A stretch of 64,000 nucleotides of DNA from Paenibacillus assamensis DSM 18201. Lineage in GTDB: Bacteria > Bacillota > Bacilli > Paenibacillales > Paenibacillaceae. The stretch covers positions 62,001 to 126,000 of the forward strand of contig NZ_KE383838.1 in NCBI RefSeq assembly GCF_000422445.1, given 5' to 3'. The notes under the pieces were generated by a model. It did not search any database. It was not told the DNA's origin and worked only from the letters and a program-made list of their open reading frames with translations. Each line of letters opens with the position of its first letter. Positions within the stretch are counted from its first letter, which is position 1. Positions 53,499 through 62,809 of the stretch are shown here, in pieces. Position numbers and translations under genes: made by a program.

Positions 53499-55085
53499 TC
53501 ATAATTTCTTACGGAACTCCATTGGAGTTGTACCGTAAGTTTCTTTGAACTGTCTACTAAAATACGGCAAATATCGATATCCCACTTGATTAGCTACTTC
53601 ATATATTTTCATAGAAGGATCTTTGAGCAGTTCTTTCGCTCGTTCCATACGTAGCTGAAATAACATCTCACTGAATGACTTACCTACCTCTTCCTTAAAT
53701 AGGAATCCTAAATAGTTAGGGGAGAAGGAAAATTGAAGAGCGATATCTTTAAGCGCGATATTTTCATGTAAGTTATCTTCCATAACTTTAATAATTTCTC
53801 GAATCAAACGACTATTTTTAGAAAGTGATTTCTGCTGCAACGTTTCTGAGATATAAAATACTTGCCGCACAAGCCAAGAACGGATATCACTAGTCGTTTC
53901 GAATTTCTGCAAGATATCTAAATTATGAAGCTGCATGCCTAGCATCCGAAATACATCCTCATCCATAGATTGTAAATGCTGATCCAGTTTCATGACGAGA
54001 TACAATGCTAAGTTATGTACGGTAAATTTAGAGCGAATACTCGCAACGGAGTGGAATAAATTATCAATTTCATCATGAATCCGCACCAGATCATATTCCG
54101 AAATGGCTTGACACATAGCGTCTACTCGAATATCGAGTGTTCGGGCATCTTCCATTTCAGGAGTACGCTTTACATCCATGTAGGGAATAACTTTCCCTTT
54201 TCCAAGGAACATTTTACCCTCAACTGCTTCAATTGCTTGCTGATAAGAAGCGCTTAACTGGTCTACTTCATGTACAGCTTCACCGATCCCTACCGTAAAC
54301 GTAAACGGATATTTCGCCTGAACTTGATTCACTATCGCATGCATACAATTTGCCACATGCTCACTAGTCATTAAGATTGCAAGCCTCTGCTTAGATAATT
54401 GACAGCTATGAATCGTTCCACAGCTATGACATACTTCTTGCATATCCTGACTAAATGTCTGCTGCCATTGCAGTTTCTCTTCTGTCGAGTATGTACCAAG
54501 CATGCCACTTGTTCTTGCATCATCTACTTCAACAACGGCAACCTGCAAGGGCCATTGAAGCTTATGAAGTCCAACAGATTGGGATAACTTATCTAGCTCC
54601 ATAAGAGTCAGCCTCTTGTAATCCCCCTCTAATAATCGAGTCATTAATTCATTTTTGGCCATTGGGCGCATAACTTCATAGTTCTCTTCCGCTTCTTTAC
54701 GCCTTTTGTCTTCGTTTAGATCCTTTGTCACCTTATTTAAAGATTGAATAAGCTCCTCATCATCCATTGGCTTCAGAACATAACTGCATGCATTCATGGA
54801 TAATGCTTGCTTGACATACTGAAAATCTTGGTAACCGCTTACAAAAATAATACGCATATCTTGTTTATGTTCCAATGCACGTCTTGCCAGTTCAAGTCCA
54901 GACATGTTAGGCATATGTACATCTGTTACAAGAATATCGACAGGCTGTTGTTGTATAAGTTCATAGGCCGAAAATCCATTATTCACGGCACCTACTACTT
55001 CTAATCCCAGTTCACTCCAAGGAATAAACTGCCTCATTCCTTCTAGATCCAACACTTCATCATCTGCTAACAACACTTTGTACAT
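53499..55085 (-). CDS. YesN-type AraC-family response regulator (second system)
   Basis: A 528-residue regulator: receiver with LADDEVLDLEGM and phospho-Asp in ILVTDVHMPNMSGLEL, a long linker, and C-terminal AraC helix-turn-helix motifs (LKDIALQFSFSPNYLGFLFK, IYEVANQVGYRYLPYFSRQF). GAGGGGGTCCTGAC precedes the ATG. It is followed almost directly by the kinase gene. The order here is regulator then kinase, the reverse of the pair at 27332-30779. Confidence 0.92.
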   Translation of the reverse strand: MYKVLLADDEVLDLEGMRQFIPWSELGLEVVGAVNNGFSAYELIQQQPVDILVTDVHMPNMSGLELARRALEHKQDMRIIFVSGYQDFQYVKQALSMNACSYVLKPMDDEELIQSLNKVTKDLNEDKRRKEAEENYEVMRPMAKNELMTRLLEGDYKRLTLMELDKLSQSVGLHKLQWPLQVAVVEVDDARTSGMLGTYSTEEKLQWQQTFSQDMQEVCHSCGTIHSCQLSKQRLAILMTSEHVANCMHAIVNQVQAKYPFTFTVGIGEAVHEVDQLSASYQQAIEAVEGKMFLGKGKVIPYMDVKRTPEMEDARTLDIRVDAMCQAISEYDLVRIHDEIDNLFHSVASIRSKFTVHNLALYLVMKLDQHLQSMDEDVFRMLGMQLHNLDILQKFETTSDIRSWLVRQVFYISETLQQKSLSKNSRLIREIIKVMEDNLHENIALKDIALQFSFSPNYLGFLFKEEVGKSFSEMLFQLRMERAKELLKDPSMKIYEVANQVGYRYLPYFSRQFKETYGTTPMEFRKKL

Positions 55086-55290
55086 GTCAGGACCCCCTCG
55101 AAATATATAAACAGCAAGTTAAAGCGGTTATCATATCATTATTATTGAATATACCAGCAAATAACTAAAAGCAAATAACTAAAGACGTAACTAAACGACA
55201 AAAATATGTCGCGAACTATTCCAACTTATGGATCTATTGTATCATGACCTATTCTTTCACACGACCATTGTTTTAATAAAAAAACAAAAA

Positions 55291-55324
55291 AAGTTAAGTC
55301 TATACGATTGTATAGACTTAACTT
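55291..55324 (-). terminator. Terminator of LplABC-like operon
   Basis: AAGTTAAGTCTATAC and its exact complement GTATAGACTTAACTT form a perfect 15-bp stem with a GATT loop. On the minus strand TTTTTGTTTTTTTATT follows. It lies 16 bases after the solute-binding protein stop. The 55086-55290 stretch between it and the regulator gene shows no gene. Confidence 0.95.
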
Positions 55325-55339
55325 CTCTACTAGACGTTC

Positions 55340-56995
55340 TTATTTACCAAGCTTTTGTTTGTTTTCTTGCCACATTTTTGTTTTGTATTCAAGCACTGTG
55401 TTGTAGCCAACAGCCTCTGCATCAGCATGTGCTTTGTCTAGCACTTTCAATACATCTTCTTCGCTCTTCGCGTACAATGCTTGAGAACGAGCTTCCAAGT
55501 AGATATCTTCTACAGCCTGTCTTGCGATACCTTCATCGGATTCTTTTGATGGATCTAGATTTTGGAACTCAGTAGCATTGTATTGCGTTTTCCAAGTGAT
55601 CTCGGATTGCCATCTTGTTTCCCATGTACGTTTTTCTGGTGGAAGCTGAAGCTCGAACTTGGATTTAGCAGGATCAATGTATCCCGTGTTACCAACCCAT
55701 TGGAAGTTAACCAACTTATCCATCAGATCTTGACGTTCTTTTTCTTTTGTGAAGTACTCATCTTTCAATTTCGGTACTCCGTCAGCATCTACACCTTCCC
55801 AGTATAGACCTTCAGGTCCCCAGAACAATACGCGGAATCCTTCAGGACCAGTCATATAATCCCAGAATGCAAATACTGCTTCTGGATTTTCTGCGGAAGT
55901 TGTAATTACACTTACGTTCCAACCCAAAGAGTTGTAGTGACCAGGATTAATTTTATCTTTAGGAATTCCAGCTTTAGCAAATGGCCAAATCATGAAGTAG
56001 CCATCATTCGGATCTTTCTTTGTCAATGCCGCATGTCCCATACTTCCGAACTTTGTCGTATCTGCAGAAGAATAAACAGCTACTTGACCATTCATAACTT
56101 TTTCTTTAACTTGGTCTTCTGTTTGCGTCAACGCACTTTTTGCTACCAAGCCCTCGCGATACAGTTTGTTAATAAACTGCATCGATTCACGGTAAGTTGG
56201 ATCCAAGAAGAGCGATGTCAACTTGTCGCCATTAGGTACAGCACGCATCGAGATGTGAGTTGGTGGATTAGATTCTTTAAACGCAGAGTAAAGCGTATCG
56301 AATCCTTGTCCTTCTAAGCCTGGCTCGAACGGAATTACGTTAGGATACTTCGCTTTAACTAATTTCAGATAGTTATAGAAGTCATCCAACGTTTCAATTT
56401 TAGGCTCACCAAGCTCTTTGTACATTTTAATGTTCAACATGTAGCCACCGTTACCGTTAGGCTCTTTTGTATACCAGTTCGGGAACTGATATAACTTTCC
56501 ATCTGGTGAACGAAGCATGTTAAGCGTATCTTCGCCAGCCCACTCTTTCAGGTTCGGATATTTATCCAAATAATCATCGAATGGGACAAGCAATCCATTT
56601 TGACGCAAACGCTCAACTTCGCCATCACGCTGCATCCATATTACATCAGGAAGCGTTCCACCTGCGATTAATGTGTTAAGCTTTTGGTTTGCTTTACCAC
56701 CGGAAAGAATTGGTTTAATCGTAACTTTCATGTTGTCTTGAATCCACTTCGTAGCAGGGTCACCACCCCATGCTGGCATGGAGAACCAGTCATAGTGACC
56801 ATACAATTCGATTTCAAGCGGCTCTTTACCAAACTCATACTTTGCTGTTGATGCTTCTGGTGCTGTTGTTTCAGAACCTTTTTTCTCTGGTGTTGTTGCA
56901 GCAGGTGTTCCGCCGCCGCAGCCAGCCAACAATGACATTGCTGCGAATACCGCGATAAGCGGAAGCAGTAATGACTTACCCCAACGGTTCTTCAT
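55340..56995 (-). CDS. LplA-type extracellular solute-binding lipoprotein
   Basis: A 551-residue solute-binding protein. A basic start and hydrophobic segment end in LLAGC with lipidated Cys26; a Pro/Thr/Glu-rich linker follows. ELYGHYDWFSMPAWGGDPAT and GGTLPDVIWMQRDGEVERLR mark the long LplA/YtcQ family that handles complex oligosaccharides. ATG 56995 is chosen because AGAGAGGGG lies eight bases upstream; the longest frame would add 26 non-family residues. Last gene of the permease-permease-binding-protein operon, so the binding protein comes third, unlike the MalEFG-type operon at 23998. Confidence 0.92.
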   Translation of the reverse strand: MKNRWGKSLLLPLIAVFAAMSLLAGCGGGTPAATTPEKKGSETTAPEASTAKYEFGKEPLEIELYGHYDWFSMPAWGGDPATKWIQDNMKVTIKPILSGGKANQKLNTLIAGGTLPDVIWMQRDGEVERLRQNGLLVPFDDYLDKYPNLKEWAGEDTLNMLRSPDGKLYQFPNWYTKEPNGNGGYMLNIKMYKELGEPKIETLDDFYNYLKLVKAKYPNVIPFEPGLEGQGFDTLYSAFKESNPPTHISMRAVPNGDKLTSLFLDPTYRESMQFINKLYREGLVAKSALTQTEDQVKEKVMNGQVAVYSSADTTKFGSMGHAALTKKDPNDGYFMIWPFAKAGIPKDKINPGHYNSLGWNVSVITTSAENPEAVFAFWDYMTGPEGFRVLFWGPEGLYWEGVDADGVPKLKDEYFTKEKERQDLMDKLVNFQWVGNTGYIDPAKSKFELQLPPEKRTWETRWQSEITWKTQYNATEFQNLDPSKESDEGIARQAVEDIYLEARSQALYAKSEEDVLKVLDKAHADAEAVGYNTVLEYKTKMWQENKQKLGK

Positions 56996-57083
56996 AGACA
57001 TAACCCCTCTCTTATTATGCATGTGCTGATCACTAGGATCATCTATGTTCAAAGCAAAAGCTTCAAACAACATCGGTTAGAGA

Positions 57084-57977
57084 CTACTCTTTCAAGGAAC
57101 CTACCAATACACCTTTAACGAAGAAACGCTGTAAGAACGGATATACCATAATGATCGGCAATGTAGCTACCATCATTGTCGCCATTGATAGCGATTTCGT
57201 AGTTACATTGGATGCACCTGCCATTCGAGCAGCAGCCTGTGGATCCAGCTTACTCATTTGCTCCGTCATAATATTGGCATTCAACGTATTACGTAGAATG
57301 GTTTGGACTGGCAATAGGTTCTCATTGTTAATGTAAATACTCGGGATAAACCATTCATTCCAATGGGCTACCGCTGTAAACAAGGACAACGTTGCGATAA
57401 CAGGACCTGACAACGGAAGAACGATAAAGAAGTACGTTTTCCAAGGTCCGCAACCGTCCATTTTCGCCGACTCTTCAAGTCCTGCCGGCAATCCTGCAAA
57501 GAACGTACGGAAGATGATCATATTCCATACCGATACCAAACCTGGCAAGATCATAACCCAGAATGTATCCATCAATCCCAACTCACGAATAAGCAAGTAT
57601 GTCGGGATTAAACCACCACTAAAGTACATCGTGAACACACACATAATCATGTAATATTTACGACCCATAAGTTCACGCTTCGTCATTCCATATGCTAGTA
57701 GAGATGTTGCAAATATACTTAGCAACGTACCTAAGACGGTTCGTAAAACTGAAATAACAAAGCCATTAATGATACGTTCATCTTGCAGTACGATTTTGTA
57801 GTTCTCGAGTGTAAACTCTCGAGGCCAGAAGGTAATTCCTCCAAGCATCGTATCTTTGCCATCATTTAAAGATATAACACCGGCATTCCAGAATGGGTAG
57901 AACGTTACGAAGGCCAGCAAAGTCAGAAACAAGTAAATCCAAAACTGAAGCATTTTATCGCCAAATGTTAGTTTCAT
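57084..57977 (-). CDS. LplC/YtcP-type sugar permease
   Basis: A 297-residue CUT1 permease with six membrane helices. NYKIVLQDERIINGFVISVL and the EAA loop LEESAKMDGCGPWKTYFFIV are typical of the YtcP/LplC branch. GGAGGTAGCACG is its ribosome site. It lies 15 bases after the LplB-type gene and forms the channel with it. No dedicated ATPase is present, so an MsmX-type ATPase is needed from elsewhere. Confidence 0.93.
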   Translation of the reverse strand: MKLTFGDKMLQFWIYLFLTLLAFVTFYPFWNAGVISLNDGKDTMLGGITFWPREFTLENYKIVLQDERIINGFVISVLRTVLGTLLSIFATSLLAYGMTKRELMGRKYYMIMCVFTMYFSGGLIPTYLLIRELGLMDTFWVMILPGLVSVWNMIIFRTFFAGLPAGLEESAKMDGCGPWKTYFFIVLPLSGPVIATLSLFTAVAHWNEWFIPSIYINNENLLPVQTILRNTLNANIMTEQMSKLDPQAAARMAGASNVTTKSLSMATMMVATLPIIMVYPFLQRFFVKGVLVGSLKE

Positions 57978-57992
57978 CGTGCTACCTCCTCC

Positions 57993-58976
57993 CTACCACA
58001 AACTGTTGCCACTGCGACGAGCGACCGCGTTAGCTATTGTGAGTAGAATGATACTGACTACTGATTTGAACAATCCTACTGCAGCTGCATAAGAGTATCG
58101 ATGATTTTCAATACCTACCCTGAGTACGTAGGTGTCTATAACATCCGATACGCTCCAAACGATCTTATCCTTGCTCAGGAGCAATATATCTTCAAATCCA
58201 GCGTTCATAATGTTTCCGATTGCCAGAATCATGAAAATGATTACTACAGGCATGATACATGGAAGCGTTATCAGGAAAATTTGTTTAAACCGGCTCGCAC
58301 CGTCCATCGAAGCTGCCTCATACAAGTGAGGATCGATACCTGCAATGGCGGCCAAATATACAATTGAAGCGAATCCGATCTCCTTCCAGACGTTGGTCGT
58401 AATCAAGATAGACCAGAAGTATTCAGGCATCGAAAGGAAATTCAGTGGTTCTTCAATTAAATTGAGCTTCTCTAAAATGATGTTAATACTGCCGTTGTCG
58501 ACAGACAACATCGAAATAACAAAGCCCGATACGATAACCCAAGACAAGAAGTGTGGCAAGTAGCTTAACGTTTGAACAAGGCTCTTAAAGTATTTGTTGC
58601 CAACCTCGTTAAGCATTAAGGCAAGAAGAATAGGTGCTGGGAAGCTAATTAGCAACTTCAAAAAGCTAATAACGAGTGTATTGCGTAATACTCGCTCAAA
58701 ATCAGGAGAATTGAAAAAAGCTATGAAGTGCTTAAAACCAACCCAGTTACTAGCAAAAAACCCTTTAAACAAGCTGTAATCCTGGAAAGCAGTTAGTACC
58801 CCGTACATCGGAATATAACTAAAAACAAATACGAAGCAGAGAGCTGGCAGTACCATCAATTGAATATCGATTTGCTTAATAAAGCGCTGCCATCCACTTT
58901 GCTGTGATGCTTTGATTTTTTTGAGCCCTGGATCTGGCGCTGAGCCTTGTGATGTGCTCAAGTCAGTAGGCGACAT
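57993..58976 (-). CDS. LplB-type sugar permease
   Basis: A 327-residue CUT1 permease, first gene of the operon. After a cytoplasmic head of about 45 residues come six membrane helices; VFVFSYIPMYGVLTAFQDYS and the EAA loop LYEAASMDGASRFKQIFLIT mark the LplB branch. The start is ATG 58976, nine bases after AAGGAG; an in-frame ATG two codons earlier is too close to the ribosome site. The upstream 59037-59164 stretch to the next operon contains the Nup terminator and presumably the promoter. Confidence 0.92.
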   Translation of the reverse strand: MSPTDLSTSQGSAPDPGLKKIKASQQSGWQRFIKQIDIQLMVLPALCFVFVFSYIPMYGVLTAFQDYSLFKGFFASNWVGFKHFIAFFNSPDFERVLRNTLVISFLKLLISFPAPILLALMLNEVGNKYFKSLVQTLSYLPHFLSWVIVSGFVISMLSVDNGSINIILEKLNLIEEPLNFLSMPEYFWSILITTNVWKEIGFASIVYLAAIAGIDPHLYEAASMDGASRFKQIFLITLPCIMPVVIIFMILAIGNIMNAGFEDILLLSKDKIVWSVSDVIDTYVLRVGIENHRYSYAAAVGLFKSVVSIILLTIANAVARRSGNSLW

Positions 58977-59107
58977 AATCATTCTCTCCTTTCCATCTCT
59001 CTTTATAGACTTCTGTACTACTATTGTATGAAGCAACTGCGTAAACGAATAGATGAGTAAACAACGAATTGTGATACTTTCCCATGAAGTTATATCATTT
59101 CATGCAA

Positions 59108-59146
59108 AAAGACCTACTGCGAAAATCAATTTCACAGTAGGTCTTT
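59108..59146 (-). terminator. Terminator of nup operon
   Basis: AAAGACCTACTG (59108-59119) pairs with CAGTAGGTCTTT (59135-59146) over 12 bp, with GAAA/TTTC inside. TTTTTGC follows on the minus strand. It lies 19 bases after the nupQ-like stop. Confidence 0.92.
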
Positions 59147-59164
59147 TATCAATTACGATGATGA

Positions 59165-60118
59165 TTAACGTTTGCCAGGTTCATACGGAACTCCAAGTGC
59201 AGCCGGAGAACTGGACTTTTTGGATGTAAAGATAAGAACGACAAGCGTAAGCACATAAGGAAGCAAGTAGAATATTTCATTCGGAATATGCTTCGCCGCT
59301 TCTACCACTTGAATTTGGTCTTTAACCGCCTGTGCTACACCGAAGAACAAGGCAGCACCAAAGGCTCCGATTGGATGCCAACGACCAAAGATTACAGCTG
59401 CCAAGGCAATGAATCCTTGACCCGAAATCGTATGGAAGGTAAAGCTGCTGTTCATCGTCAATGTAACGGTTGCTCCACCAAGTGATGCGATCATCCCGCC
59501 TGCTAATACAGCCAAGAAGCGCAAGCGATTTACACGAACACCTGCAGTGTCTGCCGAACCAGGGTGCTCACCAACAGCACGTAGGCGCAAGCCTAGTGGT
59601 GTACGATACATAATGAAGTAAATAATGATAGCTAATGCAATTGCAATATACGTTACCGGATATAGGCTGAAGAAAGCAACTCCTACGAACGGAAGATCAG
59701 ACAGAACCGGAATGCTGGCTTTACTAAATACGTTGTGCAATAATGGCGTTTCCGCCGCACCGTCAAACAACAGTTTTACGAAGAAGAACGTAGAACTCGC
59801 TGCCAACATGTTTACAACGATACCGCTAATTACTTGATTAGCCTTAAAGCGAACGGAAGCGATAGCATGCAATAGGGCGAATAACAAGGTGAAGATTGGT
59901 GCAGCTAAAAATCCAATCCACGGTGATGCACCACCCATATTTGCTTGCTCAGCATAATAAGTGACTACACCGGCTGTAAACGCACCGGATACCATGAAGC
60001 CTTCTAATCCAAGGTTAATTACACCTGCACGCTCAGTGATGAGACCACCCAATGCTGCAAAGATAAGCGCAGTCGCGAATACGAACGTACCATTAATGAG
60101 AAACGCTATCATTTCCAC
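59165..60118 (-). CDS. nupQ: Nucleoside ABC transporter permease, NupQ-like
   Basis: A 317-residue BPD_transp_2 permease with eight or more membrane helices. LGGLITERAGVINLGLEGFM, RTPLGLRLRAVGEHPGSADT and AGVRVNRLRFLAVLAGG are hallmark motifs of the nucleoside/Bmp transporter permeases. Initiation at GTG 60118 with GGAGGTGAGCGCTC seven bases upstream. It overlaps the upstream permease gene by 26 bases. Fourth gene of a complete binding-protein, ATPase, permease, permease operon as in B. subtilis nupNOPQ (guanosine uptake). Confidence 0.92.
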   Translation of the reverse strand: MEMIAFLINGTFVFATALIFAALGGLITERAGVINLGLEGFMVSGAFTAGVVTYYAEQANMGGASPWIGFLAAPIFTLLFALLHAIASVRFKANQVISGIVVNMLAASSTFFFVKLLFDGAAETPLLHNVFSKASIPVLSDLPFVGVAFFSLYPVTYIAIALAIIIYFIMYRTPLGLRLRAVGEHPGSADTAGVRVNRLRFLAVLAGGMIASLGGATVTLTMNSSFTFHTISGQGFIALAAVIFGRWHPIGAFGAALFFGVAQAVKDQIQVVEAAKHIPNEIFYLLPYVLTLVVLIFTSKKSSSPAALGVPYEPGKR

Positions 60119-61202
60119 GAGCGCTCACCTCCTTCCTACGAGTCGAACGTCGAAGTTGGAATAATACGCGCAGCATGCCTGGAGCCGCTGCAAAGAAGAT
60201 GATGATACTAACAACCATGCGGATTACTTCTCCTGGTACGTCAGCACCAAAGCTCATTCCTTGCGAACCGTACATCAATGCTCCGAACAATGCAGCAGCC
60301 AACAATATGCCGATTGCTGTATTCATACCTAGCAATGCAACCGCAATACCGTCAAAGCCTAGCCCTGAAGTCGTTGGCGCGATAGCCAAATATTTGAACA
60401 CACCTAAGATTTCAAATGTACCAACTAATCCACCCATCATACCGGAAATAAAGAATGTGCGATGGATCGTCTTATTTACAGAAATACCAGCATAATGTGC
60501 AGCATGTTTACTGGAACCAACTGCACGCAGCTCATAGCCCCACTTCGTCTTGTTCATATAGAAGGAGTAGCCGACTAGAAGAAGCATCGTGATGATGAAT
60601 CCCCAGTGAATTCGAGCTCCATCAAACCATTGAATTAAGAAAGGAATTTCAATGCTTGCTGAATCTTGAATGAGCTTCGAACGAGCTGTCCCCTCTTCCA
60701 TCATGAACATACGAACGACGATATGGCTAATATATAGCGCACTCCAGTTCAACATGATACAAGTTACAACCTCGTTGATACCTCTGCTCGTTTTTAACCA
60801 AGCAACTAGCATCCCCCACAGACCACCGAATATAGCACCTACAACGATAGCAACAATAGCATGTAGTACTGGTGGTAGATCTAAGAAGTATCCTACAAAC
60901 AATGCCCCGATAGAACCCATTACGATTTGTCCTTCAACCCCGATGTTGAACATTCCGCCGCGGAATGCAACCGCAACAGCCAAACCAGTCAATATAAGAG
61001 GCATAATAGAACGAATCGTTTCTCCGATATCATAAGGATTCCCTACAATTTTCTCAATCATGGATTGGTAAGCTAGTACAGGCTCATAGCCGCCGACCAG
61101 CATAACGATTGCACCAATCAGTAACCCTAGAAAGATGGAAATGATCGAAATCCAAATGGATTCTTGTCTAAAAACATTCATGAGTGACTTAAGCTTAGCC
61201 AT
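60093..61202 (-). CDS. nupP: Nucleoside ABC transporter permease, NupP-like
   Basis: A 369-residue permease with the larger N-terminal region of the NupP branch. AFRGGMFNIGVEGQIVMGSI, TSRGINEVVTCIMLNWSALY and RAVGSSKHAAHYAGISVNKT are the family blocks. It heterodimerises with the NupQ-like protein. GGAG lies nine bases before the ATG. Both ends overlap neighbours (ATPase gene by eight bases, NupQ-like gene by 26), so translation is coupled through the operon. The substrate is a nucleoside, judged by family and operon order. Confidence 0.92.
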   Translation of the reverse strand: MAKLKSLMNVFRQESIWISIISIFLGLLIGAIVMLVGGYEPVLAYQSMIEKIVGNPYDIGETIRSIMPLILTGLAVAVAFRGGMFNIGVEGQIVMGSIGALFVGYFLDLPPVLHAIVAIVVGAIFGGLWGMLVAWLKTSRGINEVVTCIMLNWSALYISHIVVRMFMMEEGTARSKLIQDSASIEIPFLIQWFDGARIHWGFIITMLLLVGYSFYMNKTKWGYELRAVGSSKHAAHYAGISVNKTIHRTFFISGMMGGLVGTFEILGVFKYLAIAPTTSGLGFDGIAVALLGMNTAIGILLAAALFGALMYGSQGMSFGADVPGEVIRMVVSIIIFFAAAPGMLRVLFQLRRSTRRKEVSARGNDSVSH

Positions 61203-62733
61203 TGGACGATTCTCCCCCCAACTTTCCTGCCATCATTAACCCTAACTTCTGCTCATTTGTCGCCGAAGGAGTCGTCTCTCCAACGATTTGTCCATTGAAA
61301 ATAACGAGAATGCGATCTGCTACATCTAATATTTCATCCAATTCAAATGAAACAAGAAGTACCGCTTTGCCAGCATCGCGTTCAGCAATCAATTGCTTAT
61401 GCACAAATGAGATTGCACCTACGTCCAAGCCACGAGTTGGCTGTGCCGCGATGAGGAATTTCGGATTCGCTTCGATCTCACGTGCAATAATAATTTTTTG
61501 CTGGTTACCACCCGATAAGGAACGTGCCAGAACCTCTGTGCCTGGGGTACGAATATCATAGCTTTCAATGAATCGCTCTGCTTCTTTTCTAATATTGCTT
61601 TCTTGCAATATTCCAAGCTTGCTCATAGGATTATTGTAATACGATTTCAGAACAGAATTCTCACTCACTGTAAAATCAAGTACAAGTCCATGCTTATGAC
61701 GATCCTGTGGAATATGTCCAACACCCAATTCACTAACTGTCCGCGGAGATAGGTTAGCCATTTCCTTGCCTTCCAAACGAATGGAGCCAGACTCAATCTT
61801 CATCATGCCAGTCAGCGCTTCTATTAGTTCACTTTGTCCATTACCATCTACACCAGCGATACCAACGATCTCACCAGCACGAATATCAAAGCTTACACCG
61901 CGGAGCATATTTTGACCGCTTGAATCTTTAACATGCAGATCTTTCACTTCCAACAAACGTTCACCAGGCTGTGCAGCTTCTTTATCTACATGAAGGCTTA
62001 CGTTACGCCCTACCATACGCTCTGCAAGCGCTTCGGGAGAAGCTGCAGCTACTTCCAGCGTGTCGATGACTTTACCTCTGCGAATAACTGTGCAGCGATC
62101 TGCAATTTCCATGATCTCTTTAAGCTTGTGCGTAATGATAATGATAGATTTGCCTTCTGCCGCCAAACCTTTCAATATCGCAAGCAATTCCGTAATCTCT
62201 TGTGGCGTCAATACAGCCGTCGGTTCGTCAAAGATTAGAATATCCGCTCCACGATATAGGATCTTCATAATTTCTACACGCTGCTGCATCCCTACAGAGA
62301 TTGTATCTACAACGGCATGTGGCTTAATATTTAAGTTATATCTATCCGATAATTCTTGAATCCGCTGCGCGGATGACTTAAGATCGATAGCTAAACCTTT
62401 CTTCGTCTCCATACCTAGTACAATATTTTCAGTTACCGTGAACGGTGGAACTAACTTAAAGTGCTGATGAACCATTCCGATGCCGAGTTCAATCGCTTTA
62501 CTAGGGGTGTCCATAGAAACAGGTTGGCCATTTATCCAAATCTCACCTTCATCTGGCTGATACAGACCAAACACCATATTCATCAGAGTCGATTTCCCGG
62601 CCCCGTTCTCACCTAGCAGCGCCAATATTTCACCTTTGCGCAACTGTAAGTCTATGCTGTCATTTGCAACGATTCCCGGAAATCGCTTGGTGAGCCCCTT
62701 AAGCTCAAGAACGATGTCGTGTTGAGCGGTCAT
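61195..62733 (-). CDS. nupO: Nucleoside ABC transporter ATPase, NupO-like
   Basis: A 512-residue double-domain ATPase. Domain one has Walker A GENGAGKSTLMN and signature ISVGMQQRVEIMKIL with Walker B ILIFDEPTAVLTP. Domain two has a divergent P-loop GVDGNGQSELIE, the signature LSGGNQQKIIIAREI, and FLIAAQPTRGLDVG, where the usual Glu after the Walker B is replaced by Gln. This asymmetry (one active, one degenerate site) is usual in nucleoside/ribose ATPases. GGAGGAATCCGT is its ribosome site. Confidence 0.93.
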   Translation of the reverse strand: MTAQHDIVLELKGLTKRFPGIVANDSIDLQLRKGEILALLGENGAGKSTLMNMVFGLYQPDEGEIWINGQPVSMDTPSKAIELGIGMVHQHFKLVPPFTVTENIVLGMETKKGLAIDLKSSAQRIQELSDRYNLNIKPHAVVDTISVGMQQRVEIMKILYRGADILIFDEPTAVLTPQEITELLAILKGLAAEGKSIIIITHKLKEIMEIADRCTVIRRGKVIDTLEVAAASPEALAERMVGRNVSLHVDKEAAQPGERLLEVKDLHVKDSSGQNMLRGVSFDIRAGEIVGIAGVDGNGQSELIEALTGMMKIESGSIRLEGKEMANLSPRTVSELGVGHIPQDRHKHGLVLDFTVSENSVLKSYYNNPMSKLGILQESNIRKEAERFIESYDIRTPGTEVLARSLSGGNQQKIIIAREIEANPKFLIAAQPTRGLDVGAISFVHKQLIAERDAGKAVLLVSFELDEILDVADRILVIFNGQIVGETTPSATNEQKLGLMMAGKLGGESSNG

Positions 62734-62753
62734 ACGGATTCCTCCTTAAGAAG

Positions 62754-62782
62754 TTCCCCCACCACTTAAGCGGCAGGGGAAT
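62754..62782 (-). promoter_or_regulatory. Intercistronic hairpin between nupN and nupO
   Basis: TTCCCC and GGGGAA arms enclose about 17 bases between the binding-protein stop and the ATPase ribosome site. Without a T tract; it may protect the nupN part of the mRNA so that the binding protein exceeds the transporter subunits. Confidence 0.5.
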
Positions 62783-62809
62783 TGGCAATGCATATCGTCA
62801 AAAGTACAA

